Source: Hungatella hathewayi WAL-18680 (lineage in GTDB: Bacteria > Bacillota > Clostridia > Lachnospirales > Lachnospiraceae). From it: a stretch of 48,767 nucleotides of DNA. Location of the stretch: NCBI RefSeq assembly GCF_000235505.1, contig NZ_JH379027.1, positions 3,366,539 to 3,415,305 of the forward strand. Reading direction: 5' to 3'. Below the pieces are notes generated by a model. The model searched no databases, was not told the origin of the DNA, and saw only the letters and a list, made by a program, of their open reading frames with translations. A program made the position numbers and the translations under genes. How positions within the stretch are numbered: the stretch's first letter is position 1; each line of letters starts with the position of its first letter. Shown here piece after piece: positions 15,143 through 22,689 of this stretch.

Positions 15143-15894
15143 CTCTCCCGCCCCTTTCTGTGAAACAGTCCGTTTAACACGTTCATGATTCCTCTGAACA
15201 TCCAAGGCAGCAGTCTGCCGTATATCTGAACCGAAAGCACCAGGCACACCAGGGAAATGGCTATCAGTATCAATCCGATTCCAATGGCCAGCAGTCCGCC
15301 AAGAGGACTCGTCATCATATGCACGGCTCCGGCCACTCCGGCTGCGATGCCGGCGATAAACAATGCCACCGTCACAATGGCCGCCGCCGCAAGCAGGGCA
15401 ATCGCGGTCACAATCACGCCTACAAAAATCCCGAACAGTCCGCCGCCAAGCCCAACCCAGATCGGTGACGTCATGACAACCAGTATGCCTATCAGTATCA
15501 CCTTCAGCACCGTGTTGGAAGAAGAATTCCGCCTTCTGTCATCTTCTCCGCGGCGGTAATCCCTGTCGTCTCTCCCCCTGCTGCCAGTTCCACCGTTCTC
15601 ACCGGCCTCCGGCAGATCGTACCGTGGCGCTACCTGATAATTGGGGTCCCGGAAACGCTCATCCTCATAGCCACGCTCCGTGAACTCTCCACCATTTTCC
15701 AGGTGTCCTGCAATATCCGAGCGGATGATGGCCGCAATTCTCTCCGGGCTTCCAAACTCCTGAATCGCCGCCTCCGCCTCGTCACCGGCTTCCTCCAGAT
15801 AATCCCTGTAATAATCAAGCGCATCCGCCTTGTCTTCCTCCGGAATATCTTGCAGCAGATATTCCAACTCTTTCATAAACTCTTCCCTATTCAT
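15139..15894 (-). CDS. DUF1700 (HAAS-domain) membrane protein
   Basis: The 251-residue protein starts with the HAAS/DUF1700 N-terminal domain (MNREEFMKELEYLLQDIPEE, then DKADALDYYRDYLEEAGDE, FGSPERIAAIIRSDI). A polar, charged linker follows (GSRGRDDRDYRRGEDDRRR), then several hydrophobic segments in the second half. Proteins of this type are usually encoded directly after a PadR regulator and before DUF4097 proteins, as here. It is thought to be a membrane protein that receives a cytoplasmic signal, but its exact role is not known. The ATG at 15894 overlaps the padR stop by 4 nt, and its stop overlaps the DUF4097 start by 4 nt. Confidence 0.9.
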   Translation of the reverse strand: MNREEFMKELEYLLQDIPEEDKADALDYYRDYLEEAGDEAEAAIQEFGSPERIAAIIRSDIAGHLENGGEFTERGYEDERFRDPNYQVAPRYDLPEAGENGGTGSRGRDDRDYRRGEDDRRRNSSSNTVLKVILIGILVVMTSPIWVGLGGGLFGIFVGVIVTAIALLAAAAIVTVALFIAGIAAGVAGAVHMMTSPLGGLLAIGIGLILIAISLVCLVLSVQIYGRLLPWMFRGIMNVLNGLFHRKGRER

Positions 15895-16211
15895 CTGTCT
15901 GCCTCCTCAAATATTCTGGATATCTTCTCTGAGTAGCCGGCCCATTCTCCTTTGTAAAGATTGAGCTGAACTCTGCCCTTCTCCGTAATCTTGTAATATC
16001 TCCGGTTCCTGCCGTCAATGGCCAGATCGTAAACCTCCAGACATTCTTCCTTCTGAAGTCTTCGCAGCACCGGATACAACGTCGATTCCGAAACCTCGAT
16101 GGCCCCTCTCACGTCCTGTGTGATCTTGTAACCGTATGTCCCCTCGATATCCTTCGATACAACCGCCAGGACAATGGCATCCAAGAGAGCGGCTCCTGTG
16201 TTAAATACCAT
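15891..16211 (-). CDS. PadR-family transcriptional regulator
   Basis: The 106-residue protein has the PadR winged-helix pattern: VFNTGAALLDAIVLAVVS, GTYGYKITQDV, SESTLYPVLRRLQKEECLEV and RRYYKITEKGR. It most likely represses its own operon (with DUF1700, DUF4097 and PspC) by binding palindromes at 16401-16485. The ATG at 16211 has AGGAG with good spacing and matches the family N-terminus. An in-frame extension up to 16340 is lysine-rich low-complexity sequence and probably untranslated. The PadR ligand cannot be told from sequence. Confidence 0.92.
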   Translation of the reverse strand: MVFNTGAALLDAIVLAVVSKDIEGTYGYKITQDVRGAIEVSESTLYPVLRRLQKEECLEVYDLAIDGRNRRYYKITEKGRVQLNLYKGEWAGYSEKISRIFEEADR

Positions 16212-16400
16212 ATTCTCACTCCTGTTCTTCTCAAACTTGCTTTTCTCATATCTGCTTCTCTGAATCTTACCTTTTGCAAACTTACTCTTTTCCTGTTGAA
16301 CTTCCCTATCCTGCACTTCCACTTGCCGGCATTCCATCATCTGACATTCCTCATATTGACATTTCGCATGCTCACATTTCGCTCAACCACTTTTCTTTTT
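16212..16400 (-). other. Purine-rich padR leader with degenerate short repeats
   Basis: Between the predicted transcription start (near 16441) and the padR ATG lie about 230 nt, unusually long for a PadR gene. The sense strand is strongly purine-rich and contains recurring degenerate motifs such as GAAATGT and GAGAAAAGCAAG. No hairpin or known riboswitch pattern was seen. An in-frame open stretch from 16340 adds a K/S/R-rich tail to PadR, which I do not think is real protein. Confidence 0.4.
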
Positions 16401-16485
16401 ACAATATTGTTTTCTCCAACATATTATATGTTATATAATATACTCATACTATACAACATATAATATTGTATGTCAACACAATATT
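16401..16485 (-). promoter_or_regulatory. padR operon promoter overlapped by palindromic operator candidates
   Basis: On the minus strand TTGACA (16476-16471) and TATAGT (16453-16448) are separated by 17 bases. An imperfect palindrome (ACATATAAT/ATTGTATGT, 16456-16473) covers the spacer and the -35 edge. A perfect 15-bp palindrome AACATATTATATGTT (16418-16432) lies just downstream of the start, and ACAATATTGT (16401-16410) follows. Repeated AT-rich dyads containing ACAT/ATGT are what PadR proteins typically bind, so autorepression is likely (inference). Confidence 0.65.
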
Positions 16486-16552
16486 ATAAATTTTTTAATA
16501 TTAAATTTATCACATCCATTATTTCGCATACATCCAATTTTTCTCATGCATC

Positions 16553-16587
16553 AAAAAAGAGCCGCCGGCATCACGCCGACAGCTCTT
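16553..16587 (-). terminator. Intrinsic terminator after rpsA
   Basis: On the minus strand AAAGAGC pairs with GCTCTTT around an inner CGGC/GCCG-type stem, and the hairpin ends in TTTTTT. It lies about 30 nt after the rpsA stop and separates the ispH-rpsA unit from the padR operon. Confidence 0.85.
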
Positions 16588-16616
16588 TGCTGTTATCGAA
16601 TTCTACTATTTACCGA

Positions 16617-17726
16617 TTATTCCTCAACCGGAGCATCCGAATAATCCACATCAACCACATCCGCCTCCGGAGCTGCTGCTTCCAGCGCCTTCATGCTCAG
16701 GCTGATCTTTCTATCCTGCTCGTTGAAGTCTACAATCTTGGCCTCAATCTCCTGGTTTACTTTCAGCACGTCGGATGGTTTCTCCACATGCTCTCTGGAA
16801 ATCTGGGATACGTGAAGCAGTGCATCTACGCCTGGCTCCAGCTCAACGAATGCGCCGAAATCAGTCATACGTGCTACTCTGCCCACTACCACGTTGCCCA
16901 CTGCGTACTTGGTAGCAGCGTCAGCCCATGGATTGGCCTCCGGGAACTTTAAGCTCAGGGCAATCTTCTCGCCGCTGATATCTTTGATTAAAGCCTTGAT
17001 GGTCTCACCGGACTTAAATACCTTCTTCGGATTCTCCACTCTGCCCCAGGACATCTCGGAGATATGAAGCAGACCGTCCGCTCCACCCAGGTCGATGAAT
17101 GCACCGAAGTCTGTGACATTCTTAATCACGCCTTCCACAACATCGCCAACATGGATTCTCTCAAATAATTCTTTCTGCATCTCGGCTCTCTTGGCCGCCA
17201 TCAGCTGCTTGCGGTCGCCAATCACTCTTCTTCTGCGTGGGTTGAATTCCGTAATCACAAACTGAATCTCCTGTCCCGCATACTTGGAGAGGTCTTTCTC
17301 ATAGGAGTCGGATACCAGACTTGCCGGAATAAAGATTCTGGCCTCGTCAATCACAACACTCAAGCCGCCGTCAAGCACCTGAGCCACCTTGGCTGTCAGC
17401 ACTTCCTGGTTGTTGAATGCTTCCTCTAATCTCTTGTTGCCTCTGTCGGCAGCCAGTCTCTTGTAGGATAAAGCTACCTGACCCTCGCCGTCATTCACTT
17501 TCACTACTTTGGCTTCCATCTCGTCGCCAACCTGTACAAGAGTTCTCAAATCCACGCCGTTCTCGTTGGTGTACTCACTGCGTGGGATAATTCCGTCTGA
17601 TTTGTAACCTATATTCAAGACGATTTCATCTTCTTTCACATCGATGACCTTACCAGTGACAATCTCTCCTGTACGTATTGTTTTTAATGATTCCTCTAAC
17701 ATTTGTTCAAAACTTAACTCTGACAT
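16617..17726 (-). CDS. rpsA: 30S ribosomal protein S1 homologue (four S1 domains)
   Basis: The 369-residue protein has four S1 RNA-binding domains. The first covers GEIVTGKVIDVKEDEIVLNI. The second starts near VLTAKVAQVLDGGLSVVID. The third and fourth carry the strong signatures VTDFGAFIDLGGADGLLHIS and MTDFGAFVELEPGVDALLHV. Four-domain S1 proteins are typical of Firmicutes; they aid translation initiation and RNA handling, and in these bacteria are less tightly ribosome-bound than the six-domain E. coli protein. The ATG at 17726 has GAGGAGG 9 nt upstream and overlaps the ispH end by 20 nt. Placement directly after ispH is conserved in clostridia, where the two are sometimes fused. Confidence 0.93.
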   Translation of the reverse strand: MSELSFEQMLEESLKTIRTGEIVTGKVIDVKEDEIVLNIGYKSDGIIPRSEYTNENGVDLRTLVQVGDEMEAKVVKVNDGEGQVALSYKRLAADRGNKRLEEAFNNQEVLTAKVAQVLDGGLSVVIDEARIFIPASLVSDSYEKDLSKYAGQEIQFVITEFNPRRRRVIGDRKQLMAAKRAEMQKELFERIHVGDVVEGVIKNVTDFGAFIDLGGADGLLHISEMSWGRVENPKKVFKSGETIKALIKDISGEKIALSLKFPEANPWADAATKYAVGNVVVGRVARMTDFGAFVELEPGVDALLHVSQISREHVEKPSDVLKVNQEIEAKIVDFNEQDRKISLSMKALEAAAPEADVVDVDYSDAPVEE

Positions 17727-18558
17727 TAGTATGAACCTCCTCAATAATATAATTGGGGGTTGATGCCCCTGCTGTAATACCTACGCTGCGCACAGAATTT
17801 ACACTTTCAGGATTTAAATCGCCCAGTGTCTGGATGTAGTACGTGTTCTTACATTCCTTATGGCATATCTCGTAGAGCTTCTGGGTGTTGGAACTGTTCT
17901 TGCCGCCAATCACAATCATGGCGTCCACCTGTGAAGCAATACGCCCAGCTTCCACTTGTCTTTCCTGTGTTGCATTGCAAATCGTATTTAAAACAAGTAT
18001 ATCATAACCCTTTTTAGAAAATTTTTCAACTAAATCTTGAAATTTATTGTAATTAAATGTCGTTTGTGACACGATGCACAGCTTATCGTCCTTCGAAACA
18101 GGCAGTTCATTCAGCTGTTCCTCCGTTTTCACCACCAAAGTCCTGTCATCTCCCCAGCCTTTAATTCCCTGCACTTCCGGGTGATTCTCGTCCCCGATGA
18201 TGATGACACGGCGGCCCTCCCGGTTCTGTTTTTCCACGATTCTGTGTATCTTTTTTACGAAAGGACAGGTGGCATCCACCACATGAATCCCCCTGCTCTC
18301 CAGCAGCTCGTAAATATGTTTCCCAACGCCGTGGGAGCGGATGACAACCGTGCCCTCCTGAAGGTTTGACAATTCCTCTTCCGTATGGAGTACCGACACC
18401 CCTTTTTCTTCCAAATCCCTGACCACTTCCTCGTTGTGGATGATGGGACCGAAGGTGTAGATGGGCTTCACTCCCGCGTCAATCTGCTCATAGACCTGCT
18501 CCACCGCCCGCTTGACGCCAAAGCAGAAACCGGCGGTCTTTGCTACTATCACTTCCAT
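17707..18558 (-). CDS. ispH: 4-hydroxy-3-methylbut-2-enyl diphosphate reductase IspH
   Basis: IspH performs the last step of the MEP isoprenoid pathway, producing IPP and DMAPP with a [4Fe-4S] cluster. The 283-residue protein has the three cluster cysteines in TAGFCFGVKRAV (N-terminal), VVDATCPFVKK and LNTICNATQERQ. The substrate histidines are seen in IIHNEEVV, RSHGVGKH and GDENHPEVQG. The start ATG at 18558 directly abuts the stop of cmk, and the end overlaps rpsA by 20 nt, so cmk-ispH-rpsA are translated as a block. Length and motif order are normal. Confidence 0.97.
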   Translation of the reverse strand: MEVIVAKTAGFCFGVKRAVEQVYEQIDAGVKPIYTFGPIIHNEEVVRDLEEKGVSVLHTEEELSNLQEGTVVIRSHGVGKHIYELLESRGIHVVDATCPFVKKIHRIVEKQNREGRRVIIIGDENHPEVQGIKGWGDDRTLVVKTEEQLNELPVSKDDKLCIVSQTTFNYNKFQDLVEKFSKKGYDILVLNTICNATQERQVEAGRIASQVDAMIVIGGKNSSNTQKLYEICHKECKNTYYIQTLGDLNPESVNSVRSVGITAGASTPNYIIEEVHTNVRVKF

Positions 18559-19311
18559 TCATTCACCACACTTTTCCGCCGACCGCAGGGAGGGGGACTT
18601 ACCACTCTTTTCCGCCGACTCATGGGACGGGGAACTTCCAAGACCACGCTCCGCGGCCACAGAAATGATGGCGTCCACCACCTCGTCAATGTCCATGTCC
18701 GACGTATCCACCAGAACCGCGTCCTCCGCTTGTTTGAGGGGCGCAATCTCCCGGTGCATATCACGATAGTCCCTTTCTATTATATCTTGCTCAATTTCTT
18801 CCAAATTACACATCTGGCCTTTTTCCTGCAATTCTTTGTACCGCCTCATGGCTCTGACCCGGCTGCTGGCCGTCAGATAAATCTTCGTGTCCGCCTGTGG
18901 AAGCACGCAGGTGCCGATATCCCGGCCATCCATAATAACGTTGGAGCTTCTGGCCAGACTCCGCTGCAGCTCCAGCAGCTTTTCCCGGACCGCCCCGTAA
19001 GCGGATGACGCCGACGCCATATTCCCCACCTCCTCGGTGCGGATTAAGCCGGAGACATTTTCCCCGTTTAGGATAACCTGCTGCGCTCCGTCCTCATAGC
19101 GGATGGAAATGTCGATATCCCGCAGCGCGTCTCCGATAGCCGCCTCGTCCTCCTTGGCGATGCCATGGCGGATGAAATATAATGCCATGGCCCGGTACAT
19201 GGCCCCGGTATCCACATAGATAAAGCCCAGCTTTGCAGCCGCTTTTTTGGCAATCGTGCTCTTTCCGGCCCCTGCGGGGCCATCAATGGCAATGTTATAA
19301 CTGGTTGACAT
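18559..19311 (-). CDS. cmk: Cytidylate kinase
   Basis: Cmk phosphorylates CMP and dCMP. The 250-residue protein has the P-loop IDGPAGAGKSTIAKKAA, then YVDTGAMYRAMALYFIRHG, the CMP-site region MDGRDIGTCVLPQAD and TASSRVRAMRRY. Typical length is 215-230 residues. The extra C-terminal tail contains a near repeat of SAEK-x-G-x-x-PSL/SAEK, encoded by two similar DNA blocks (about 18566-18640), and is not part of the enzyme fold. The ATG at 19311 has AGAGGA 6 nt upstream and fits the family start; an alternative at 19344 would add 11 residues. The stop abuts the ispH ATG. Confidence 0.95.
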   Translation of the reverse strand: MSTSYNIAIDGPAGAGKSTIAKKAAAKLGFIYVDTGAMYRAMALYFIRHGIAKEDEAAIGDALRDIDISIRYEDGAQQVILNGENVSGLIRTEEVGNMASASSAYGAVREKLLELQRSLARSSNVIMDGRDIGTCVLPQADTKIYLTASSRVRAMRRYKELQEKGQMCNLEEIEQDIIERDYRDMHREIAPLKQAEDAVLVDTSDMDIDEVVDAIISVAAERGLGSSPSHESAEKSGKSPSLRSAEKCGE

Positions 19312-19382
19312 ACAAAATCCTCTTTCCCTTTTTATTTCTGCCACGCCCGGCCCCTTGATGGCGGCCTGCTGGCATTATGCGC

Positions 19383-20621
19383 TTACACATATTCAATATG
19401 CGCCCCCGCCGCATACCCTGTGGACCACGCAATCTGTAAATTAAACCCGCCGGTCACGGCGTCCAAATCCAGCACCTCCCCGGCAAAATAAAGTCCTGCC
19501 ACCCGCTTCGACTCCATGGTGGAGGGATTGACCTCCTTCACCGACACGCCGCCCTGGGTGATGATGGCCTCCTTGTAATCCCGAAGCCCGGTAATGGTCA
19601 GCCGGAAATTCTTCGTGGCCTCCACAATCCTCTGCCGCTCTTCCCTGGTAATCTCATTGACCTTTTTCTCCGGGGAAATGCCGCTGCGCTCCACCATCAC
19701 CGGCAGCAGCTTGGCCGGATAGACATGGACCAGCGCATTCTTGAACTGCTTGTTGGACACCTCCTCGAACTCCCGCAGCAATCTGGCGTCCAGCTGCTCT
19801 CTCGTCAGCGCCGGCTTCAAATCGATGGACAATGTCAGCGTCCTCTCTCGAAGCGCCTTCGCCACATAACTGCTGGCGCTGAGTAACACAGGCCCGCTGA
19901 CTCCGAAATGGGTGAACAGCATCTCACCGAATTCCCGGTAAAGCTCCTTCTCCCCGTCCAGAATCACCGCCTCGATATTCTTGAGCGCCAGCCCCTGAAG
20001 ACTCTTCACCACCGGCTCCTTTACCTCAAAGGGAACCAGGGCCGGGGATAACTCCGTCACCTGGTGGCCCGCCTTTTTCGCAAACCGGTAGCCGTCCCCG
20101 GTGGAGCCGGTAGCCTGGTAGGACAGTCCGCCGGTCGCCACAATCACCGCGTCCCCGCGCACCTTCTCCCGGTTCTTCTCCAGCATAAGGCCCACGCACC
20201 GGCCGCCTTCCAGCAGTAAATCCTGCACCGGCTGGCGGTAATGCACCGTCACGCCCAGCTCCTCCAGCCTTTTGGTCAACGCTTTTATCACATCCGAGGA
20301 CTTGTCCGACACCGGAAATACCCGCATTCCCCGCTCGGTCTTAAGCGGGCATCCGCATTCCTCCAGCAAGTCCATCACGTCCCGGTTGTTAAACCCGTAC
20401 AGACTGCTGTACAGGAATTTGGGGTTGGTGACGATATTCTGAAACAGGGTGTCCATATCGCAGGCGTTGGTCACATTGCACCGCCCTTTTCCCGTGATAT
20501 AGACCTTCTTACCCAGTTTCTCATTTTTCTCATAAATGTGGACCTCATGACCCACACTGGCGGCCGACGCAGCCGCCATCATGCCTGCCGCGCCGCCGCC
20601 AATAATCAGTACTTTACTCAT
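19383..20621 (-). CDS. HI0933-family NAD(P)/FAD-dependent oxidoreductase (YhiN-like)
   Basis: The 412-residue flavoprotein has the N-terminal dinucleotide-binding loop VLIIGGGAAGMMAAASAA, then EKNEKLGKKVYITGKGRCNVTNA, the phrase that marks this family. LSYQATGSTGDGYRFA and TQGGVSVKEVNPSTMESK lie further on. GLYFAGEVLDLDAVTGGFNL binds FAD at the C-terminus. It is sometimes annotated as an aminoacetone oxidase-like enzyme, but the physiological substrate is not established. It stands upstream of cmk in many clostridia, and may share its transcript here (71 nt gap). A short perfect hairpin (GAAAAAG/CTTTTTC, 20630-20646) lies in its leader. Confidence 0.9.
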   Translation of the reverse strand: MSKVLIIGGGAAGMMAAASAASVGHEVHIYEKNEKLGKKVYITGKGRCNVTNACDMDTLFQNIVTNPKFLYSSLYGFNNRDVMDLLEECGCPLKTERGMRVFPVSDKSSDVIKALTKRLEELGVTVHYRQPVQDLLLEGGRCVGLMLEKNREKVRGDAVIVATGGLSYQATGSTGDGYRFAKKAGHQVTELSPALVPFEVKEPVVKSLQGLALKNIEAVILDGEKELYREFGEMLFTHFGVSGPVLLSASSYVAKALRERTLTLSIDLKPALTREQLDARLLREFEEVSNKQFKNALVHVYPAKLLPVMVERSGISPEKKVNEITREERQRIVEATKNFRLTITGLRDYKEAIITQGGVSVKEVNPSTMESKRVAGLYFAGEVLDLDAVTGGFNLQIAWSTGYAAGAHIEYV

Positions 20622-20713
20622 ATATGATCGAAAAAGCCCCTTTTTCCAAAGATTCTGTTACTAAGATACACGAAAATCCTTCAAAACACAAGGAAATCCA
20701 TCTTACATTCCCA

Positions 20714-22216
20714 TTAATTTTTTCGTGTGGCCTCCTTGATTTTCGCCTCCAGGGCGTCCACAACGGTCTCTAAAATCTTCACTCTGGCGTAGTATTTGCT
20801 GTTGCCTTCCACCACAATCCAGGGTGCGTAGGTGGTGGAGGTGCGCACCAGCATCTCGTTGACCGCCTCCTCGTACTCGTCCCATTTCTCCCGGTTGCGC
20901 CAGTCCTCGTCCGTGATTTTCCACTGCTTGGCCGGATTCTCCATCCGCTCCTTAAACCGCCGCTCCTGTTCGTCCTTGTCGATGTGCAGCCAGAATTTCA
21001 AAATCACCGTCCCGAAGTTGGCCATGTGGGATTCCATCTCATTGATCTCCTGGTAGGCCCGCTTCCACTCCGCCTCGGTGCAGAAGCCCTCAATCCGCTC
21101 CACCATCACCCGCCCGTACCAGGTGCGGTCGAAAATGGCGATGTGGCCGGCCTTGGGCACATTGTTCCAGAACCGCCACAGGTAATGATGGACCTTCTCC
21201 ACATCGTTGGGGGAAGCGGTGGGATTCACCCGGTAGCCTCTGGGGTCCAGATGGCTGGTGAGACGTCTGATCGCCCCTCCCTTTCCACCGGCGTCCCAGC
21301 CCTCAAAGCACAGAACCACCGGAATCCGCAGACGGAACAGTTCCCCGTGAAGGTGCTCCAGCTTCTTCTGAAGTTCGTCAATCCGCTTCTTGTAAGTATC
21401 CTTATCCATGTCCTTGGTCAAATCCACGCCGGACAGCACTCCGTTGGAGAACCGGTCTGATGGGATGGGAGTCTCCGCCTCCTGCGGCGCGGCCTCCTTC
21501 ATGCGCTTCTTCTCCAGCTCATAGGCCAGTCTCGATGACACGGCCGACAGAATCTTCATGGCTGCGTAATCCTTGTCCATGGCCTCGATGATGGTCCATG
21601 GCGCGTACTCCGTGTCGGTGTTCTCCAGCATTTCCTCGTTAATCTTTAAATACCGCTCGTACTCCTTGTTCCGTTTCCAGTCCCGCTTCGTCACCCGCCA
21701 GGCGGTCTCCCTGGAATCCTCCAGCTTCTTGAACCGCTTCTTCTGTTCCTCCTTGGAAATGTGTAAGAACAGCTTGATAATCACGGTCCCGTCGTCGCTC
21801 AGCTGTTTTTCAAAGGACAGGATATCCTGGAAGGCGTCTGTGAGCTCCGTATCCGCCGTCTCGCCGTCGAAACGGTCCACCTGTACCCGTCGGTACCAGC
21901 TGCGGTCAAAAATGGCAATACGGCCCTTCTCCGGCGTTTTCGTCCAGTATCTCCACAGGAAGGGACGCATCCGCTCCTCCTCGTTGGACTCGTTACTGGC
22001 GTACACGTAGAACCCTCTGGGGTCCAGCGACTGAATCAGACGGTTAATCTGAATGCCCTTTCCGGCAGCGCCCATGCCCTCAAACACGATAATGACGGGA
22101 ATTCCCGCCGCCTTGCAGTCCCTCTGGAGCTGGCCCAGCCGCTCGCCTTCCTCCTCCATCACCCGCTTGTAAGTCTCCTTGTCCACACTTTTTGACAAAT
22201 CAATTTTTTCCAGCAT
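20714..22216 (-). CDS. pap: Polyphosphate kinase 2 family protein with two PPK2 domains (polyphosphate:AMP phosphotransferase type)
   Basis: Two-domain PPK2 enzymes (about 500 residues) typically phosphorylate AMP with polyphosphate. This 500-residue protein has a first Walker A, FEGMGAAGKGIQINRL, with Walker B IFDRSWYRRVQVDRF. The second pair is FEGWDAGGKGGAIRRL and IFDRTWYGRVMVERI. In the N-terminal domain the Asp normally following GW (GWDAxGKG) is replaced by Gly, while the C-terminal domain keeps it. The C-terminal domain therefore probably carries the activity, as known for other tandem PPK2 proteins. The ATG at 22216 has AAAGGAGG 11 nt upstream; the longer frame from 22261 would include the ribosome-binding site. 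Confidence 0.9.
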   Translation of the reverse strand: MLEKIDLSKSVDKETYKRVMEEEGERLGQLQRDCKAAGIPVIIVFEGMGAAGKGIQINRLIQSLDPRGFYVYASNESNEEERMRPFLWRYWTKTPEKGRIAIFDRSWYRRVQVDRFDGETADTELTDAFQDILSFEKQLSDDGTVIIKLFLHISKEEQKKRFKKLEDSRETAWRVTKRDWKRNKEYERYLKINEEMLENTDTEYAPWTIIEAMDKDYAAMKILSAVSSRLAYELEKKRMKEAAPQEAETPIPSDRFSNGVLSGVDLTKDMDKDTYKKRIDELQKKLEHLHGELFRLRIPVVLCFEGWDAGGKGGAIRRLTSHLDPRGYRVNPTASPNDVEKVHHYLWRFWNNVPKAGHIAIFDRTWYGRVMVERIEGFCTEAEWKRAYQEINEMESHMANFGTVILKFWLHIDKDEQERRFKERMENPAKQWKITDEDWRNREKWDEYEEAVNEMLVRTSTTYAPWIVVEGNSKYYARVKILETVVDALEAKIKEATRKN

Positions 22217-22351
22217 AATCTCAATAACCTCCTTTTTCTTAGAATCCCCCTGTTTCCACATTTTTAGCCATCTCTTCCAGGTTCCACGTCTATTCCAAGT
22301 CTTATAATTGAATTATAATCCATTTCCAGCCATTCCGATACTGTTTTCTGC

Positions 22352-22380
22352 TTTTCAATCACATTTCTCTGTGGTATGAT
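22352..22380 (+). promoter_or_regulatory. Predicted promoter of the small plus-strand gene
   Basis: TTTTCA (22352-22357) and TATGAT (22375-22380) are 17 bases apart, and TG stands one base before the -10 (extended -10). The start would be near 22387, about 40 nt before the ATG at 22425. Confidence 0.6.
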
Positions 22381-22424
22381 GGAGTCAGGAACAAATTGTA
22401 TGCAACATACAGAGAGGTGATACT

Positions 22425-22628
22425 ATGTGCGCAAAAATAAAAGAATTTTTCATGAGAGACTGGAGTCCGGCTGAGAAAGTGATGATTATCCTGTGCTGCA
22501 TTTCCATCGGCGTTATCAAGGGATTTCTGCTGGCTCCCATCAAGGGCGGCATTCACTGTGGCAACGACAACGGCGACCGGTATTTCCTGGACAGTGAAGA
22601 CTATGCCTTCGACAATGATGACAAATAA
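22425..22628 (+). CDS. Small single-span membrane protein, unknown function
   Basis: This 67-residue protein has a charged N-terminus (MCAKIKEFFMRDWSPAEK), one hydrophobic segment (VMIILCCISIGVIKGFLLAP) and an acidic C-terminal tail (GNDNGDRYFLDSEDYAFD). It has a promoter, a Shine-Dalgarno-like AGAGGTGAT before the ATG and a terminator right after the stop, so it is a stand-alone gene. I recognise no family. It is one of only two plus-strand genes in the window, convergent to aspartate kinase. Confidence 0.75.
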   Translation: MCAKIKEFFMRDWSPAEKVMIILCCISIGVIKGFLLAPIKGGIHCGNDNGDRYFLDSEDYAFDNDDK

Positions 22629-22641
22629 TGATGATCAAGTG

Positions 22642-22681
22642 AAAATGCTCCCGGTACCACTGCGTACCTGGAGCATTTTTT
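22642..22681. terminator. Bidirectional intrinsic terminator
   Basis: AAAATGCTCC pairs with GGAGCATTTT, with an inner GGTAC/GTACC stem. T runs stand on the plus side and, less perfectly, on the minus side. It separates the convergent small plus-strand gene and the aspartate kinase gene. Confidence 0.85.
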
Positions 22682-22689
22682 ATATCTTC

